DNA of 64,000 nt from Pseudomonas putida NBRC 14164. GTDB taxonomy: Bacteria; Pseudomonadota; Gammaproteobacteria; Pseudomonadales; Pseudomonadaceae. The notes under the pieces were generated by a model. The model had not been told where the DNA came from and did no database searches. It saw only the letters and a list, made by a program, of their open reading frames with translations. The DNA lies in NCBI RefSeq assembly GCF_000412675.1, contig NC_021505.1, forward strand, positions 800,501-864,500. Direction: 5' to 3'. Made by a program: the position numbers and the translations under genes. Shown piece after piece: positions 61,749-64,000 of the stretch (its first letter is position 1; the number at the start of each line of letters is the position of its first letter).

Positions 61749-62663
61749 ATGAGCGAGCCTGTCCGTCTGCAAGATCGCGTGGTGATCGTCACCGGAGCCG
61801 GCGGTGGCCTGGGCCGTGCCCATGCGCTGCTGTTCGCCGCACGTGGCGCCAAGGTGGTGGTGAACGACCTCGGCGGCTCTACCCACGGTGAAGGTGCCAG
61901 CGCCTCGGCCGCCGATCGTGTGGTGGAGCAGATCCGCGCCGCTGGTGGCATCGCCATCGCCAACCACGACTCGGTCAGCCAGGGTGCACGTATTGTCGAG
62001 CAGGCCCTGGACAGCTTTGGCCGGGTTGATGTGCTGGTGAACAATGCAGGTATCCTGCGTGACAAGACGTTCCATAAAATGGACGACAGCGACTGGGAGC
62101 AGGTTTACCAGGTGCATGTCGAAGGGGCCTACAAGGTCACCCGGGCTGCCTGGCCACACCTGCGCGAGCAGAACTGGGGGCGGGTGATCTTCACCGCTTC
62201 TACCTCTGGCATTTACGGCAATTTCGGTCAAGCCAACTACGGCATGGCCAAGCTGGGCTTGTACGGGCTGACCCGCACCCTGGCGATCGAAGGGCGCAAG
62301 CACGGCATCCTGGTCAACGCCATCGCCCCCACCGGTGGCACGCGCATGACCGAAGGGCTGATCCCGCCCCAGGTATTCGAGCGGCTCAAGCCCGAGCTGG
62401 TCAGCCCGCTGGTGGTGTACCTGGGCAGCGAGCAGTGCCAGGGCACGGGTGAGCTGTTCGAGGTAGGCGGCGGCTGGGTGGGCAAGGTGCGTTGGGAGCG
62501 CAGCCTGGGGGTGGGCTTCGATCCGCGCGAAGGCTTTACCCCGGAGCAGGTGGCCGAGAACTGGGCCCGGATCGGTGACTTTGACGGGGCGGTGCATCCG
62601 CAGGACAGTTTGCAGGCGCTGCAGCAGATGATGGCGAACCTGCAGAAGTACCCGCTGAGCTGA
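61749..62663 (+). CDS. Short-chain dehydrogenase, HSD17B4-like
   Basis: A 304-residue SDR. I chose the ATG at 61749 because CTGGAG ends 8 bases before it; the ATG at 61743 is only 2 bases from that SD. NAD motif VTGAGGGLGRAHALLFAARG, acidic loop VVNDLGGSTHGEG, NNAGILRD, and catalytic Tyr-X3-Lys in GNFGQANYGMAKLG. The VNDLGG loop and the long C-terminal tail (WERSLGVGFDPREGFTPEQV) are those of the hydroxyacyl-CoA dehydrogenase domain of peroxisomal multifunctional proteins. It probably acts on a 3-hydroxyacyl-CoA or steroid. Confidence 0.85.
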   Translation: MSEPVRLQDRVVIVTGAGGGLGRAHALLFAARGAKVVVNDLGGSTHGEGASASAADRVVEQIRAAGGIAIANHDSVSQGARIVEQALDSFGRVDVLVNNAGILRDKTFHKMDDSDWEQVYQVHVEGAYKVTRAAWPHLREQNWGRVIFTASTSGIYGNFGQANYGMAKLGLYGLTRTLAIEGRKHGILVNAIAPTGGTRMTEGLIPPQVFERLKPELVSPLVVYLGSEQCQGTGELFEVGGGWVGKVRWERSLGVGFDPREGFTPEQVAENWARIGDFDGAVHPQDSLQALQQMMANLQKYPLS

Positions 62664-62681
62664 AGTTCTACTGTCTGTGTT

Positions 62682-62779
62682 GGCCTCTTCGCGGGCTTGC
62701 CCGCTCCCACAGAGATCTCACTGCCCTCAGGCCTGGTGATATTCCCTGTGGGAGCGGGCAAGCCCGCGAAGAGGCCGGC
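62682..62779. repeat. REP pair
   Basis: GGCCTCTTCGCGGGCTTGCC and its mirror enclose about 40 bases after the SDR gene. Confidence 0.9.
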
Positions 62780-62801
62780 ACAGGCGGAAGATTTTTCAGG
62801 C

Positions 62802-62832
62802 AAAAAAAAGGCCGCTGCAAGCCGCAGCGGCC
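62802..62832 (-). terminator. Intrinsic terminator on the minus strand, after hmgR
   Basis: On the minus strand GGCCGCTGC and GCAGCGGCC pair around 5 bases and are followed by TTTTTTTT. It is 180 bases after the hmgR stop. The 180 bases between hold no recognisable gene. Confidence 0.85.
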
Positions 62833-63011
62833 AATCGAGACGTCAGATCAAGGAGCTTCAAAATCTACGTCGGTGAACCTCGCAGGCATGAAAAGCGGGG
62901 GGAGAGCCCTTCATGCCGGCCAGTGAGTCAAGAATAAGCGCTTGATCCCATGGGAAAAATAGCGGCTTATGACATTCACCTTTACGTATCGGGCAATAGT
63001 GCCGCAGGCGC

Positions 63012-63800
63012 TCAGGCAGCGGGCGAGTAGCCCATGCGCCAGCTGGTTTCCCGCGCAGCCGCCAGCAGCCGTTGCGCCGCAGGGCCATGTTCGTCGGCGT
63101 GGAAGATCGACGTCGGCCCGACCACGGTCATCACCGCCGCAACCTGCCCCATGGCATTGAACACGGGCGCCGACAGCGCATCCACGCCCGGCATCAGCAG
63201 CCCGTGCACATGGTGCAGGCCGCGTTCGCGAATGCCCGCCAATACCGCCTGGTAATCGTCGGCACTCTGCTGCAGGGCGGCCAGTTCCCGGTCACGCAAC
63301 TCCACGGTCTCGCGTTCCGGCAGGTAGGCGGCGAACACCAGGCCGGTGGACGAGGTGAGCAGCGGCAGCACCGAGCCCATCTGCGTGACCACGGTAACTG
63401 CACGCACCGCAGGTTCGATGCTGACCACGGTTGCGCCCTGGTTGCCCCACACCGCAATGAAGCAGCTCTCGTTCAGTTCATCGCGCAGCTGCGACAGCGG
63501 CAGTGCGGCAATCTTCAGCACATCGATGCTGCCCAGCGCCGCCAGCCCCACCCGCAAGGCCTCACGGCCCAGGCCGTAATGGTTGGTGGCCGCATCCTGC
63601 TCGGCAAAGCCGCTGGCAATCAGCGCCTGCAGGTAGCGGTGCACCTTGCTCGCCGGCATCTGCACATGTTCCGACAGGCGCGACAGCGAGGTGGAGGGGG
63701 AGAGTTCGGCAAGGGCTTTGAGGATGTCTGTGCCAACCTCCGCCGAGCGGACTTTCTGCTTGCCGTTGTCGGCGGAGGAGCTGGCTTTGGTCATGGACAT
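63012..63800 (-). CDS. hmgR: HmgR, IclR-type repressor of homogentisate catabolism
   Basis: A 262-residue protein counted from MSMTKASS at 63800, with GGAAG upstream; the next ATG (63794) is equally possible. N-terminal winged HTH of the IclR family (about residues 30-80: LAELSPSTSLSRLSEHVQMP, ASKVHRYLQALIASGFAEQD). The C-terminal effector domain has CFIAVWGNQGATVVSIEP and MPGVDALSAPVFNAMGQVAA. It is divergent from hmgA, whose first codons are at 63969, and the 17-bp palindrome between them matches the size reported for the HmgR operator. In P. putida, homogentisate releases it. Confidence 0.9.
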   Translation of the reverse strand: MSMTKASSSADNGKQKVRSAEVGTDILKALAELSPSTSLSRLSEHVQMPASKVHRYLQALIASGFAEQDAATNHYGLGREALRVGLAALGSIDVLKIAALPLSQLRDELNESCFIAVWGNQGATVVSIEPAVRAVTVVTQMGSVLPLLTSSTGLVFAAYLPERETVELRDRELAALQQSADDYQAVLAGIRERGLHHVHGLLMPGVDALSAPVFNAMGQVAAVMTVVGPTSIFHADEHGPAAQRLLAAARETSWRMGYSPAA

Positions 63801-63866
63801 CTGCTTCCGGATTCTTCGAGTCGCGCCTTTATAGCTTGACGCCATGCCCGTAGCAAATTACGTTAT

Positions 63867-63883
63867 TCGTAATCTGATTACGA
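63867..63883. promoter_or_regulatory. HmgR operator
   Basis: TCGTAATCTGATTACGA is a perfect 17-bp palindrome (8-bp arms, central T). A second, looser dyad TTACG-N5-CGTAA (63859-63873) overlaps its left side. It lies 67 bases before hmgR and 86 before hmgA. HmgR of P. putida is reported to bind a 17-bp palindrome in this gap. Confidence 0.8.
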
Positions 63884-63968
63884 TAAAAACAATGCAGACG
63901 CGCTGTCACCCCGCATCGGGCCAGCAGCCAGCTGCCAGCAACGGCTCGGTCAGAGCCCGGAGGCATCG

Positions 63969-64000
63969 ATGATTCGCGACACATCACCCGACCTTCACTA
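63969..64000 (+). CDS. hmgA: HmgA, homogentisate 1,2-dioxygenase (first codons only)
   Basis: Only 10 complete codons are inside the window: MIRDTSPDLH, then TA of a probable Tyr codon. They match the N terminus of P. putida HmgA (RDTSPDLHY). GGAGG lies five bases before the ATG. Homogentisate dioxygenase opens the ring of homogentisate in tyrosine and phenylalanine breakdown. The identification rests on these residues, the SD and the divergent hmgR with its palindrome. Confidence 0.82.
   Translation, partial: MIRDTSPDLH

Noticed and set aside
1..64000. CRISPR arrays, tRNA or rRNA genes, prophage modules
   Set aside because: Repeats in the window are inverted REP pairs at irregular distances, not regularly spaced direct repeats. 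I saw no cloverleaf-like sequence with a CCA end, no rRNA motif and no phage structural or integrase gene.

Overview
The window is a stretch of Pseudomonas chromosome, and everything in it points to the P. putida group. The G+C content is high. Nearly every gene end carries a Pseudomonas-type REP hairpin. Gene content and order fit the P. putida core genome: mmsAB, mcpS, pcaHG, cioAB, ppoR, radA, cstA, fabV, a short LOV photosensor and hmgR/hmgA. It looks like ordinary chromosome with two IS110-family insertions and one toxin-antitoxin pair. I saw no prophage, no CRISPR array and no rRNA or tRNA gene.

Layout. 1-3040: the 3' end of recD, then the yfiR-yfiN-yfiB c-di-GMP signalling operon. 3069-4342: IS110-family copy 1 on the minus strand. 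4452-7958: a LysR gene divergent from mmsA-mmsB (valine catabolism). 8168-9496: a cupin gene and hicAB. 9516-15352: a tight six-gene minus-strand operon resembling enterobacterial ynbABCD, with an extra acyltransferase and a small membrane protein; its phosphatase gene contains a REP pair read in frame. 15435-19296: two LysR genes, a TauE/SafE exporter and a quinol monooxygenase/MdaB pair. 19414-21081: ggt. 21138-22411: IS copy 2 on the plus strand, inverted relative to copy 1, so the two copies bracket about 16.8 kb.

22483-28490: chemoreceptor mcpS, a zinc peptidase, pcaHG with a PcaQ-type site upstream, a cupin protein and a LysR gene. 28548-32368: trmA, a purine permease and an MFS exporter. 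32714-35326: the cioAB cyanide-insensitive oxidase with a tiny third gene, preceded by an ANR-type box inside a long dyad. 35415-42653: rlmG, ppoR, fpr, mscL, radA, an NCS2 permease and a PilZ gene. 42831-46234: cstA, a YbdD/YjiX protein and a CobW-type GTPase. 46194-48690: a MetF-like gene divergent from a compact MetE relative that has only the N-terminal half. 48859-53534: a thiolase, a PepSY/cytochrome b561 pair, fabV and a hydrolase. 53580-55550: HopJ-family, DUF1244, folM and a membrane-bound ABM-domain gene. 55769-58366: a MerR/LitR-type regulator, a PilZ protein, a LOV photosensor and a flavodoxin. 58498-62663: LysR with lrgAB, a hydrolase and an SDR. 63012-64000: hmgR divergent from the first codons of hmgA, with a 17-bp palindrome between them.

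How the genes fit together. Several catabolic modules feed central metabolism: valine through mmsAB, protocatechuate through pcaHG, and homogentisate through hmg. McpS steers cells toward TCA-cycle acids, and CstA probably takes up pyruvate. One c-di-GMP producer (YfiN) and two PilZ proteins lie in the window, one PilZ gene next to a blue-light sensor. The most promising uncharacterised systems are the six-gene lipid-type operon (9516-15352) and the MetF-like/MetE-N pair (46194-48690).
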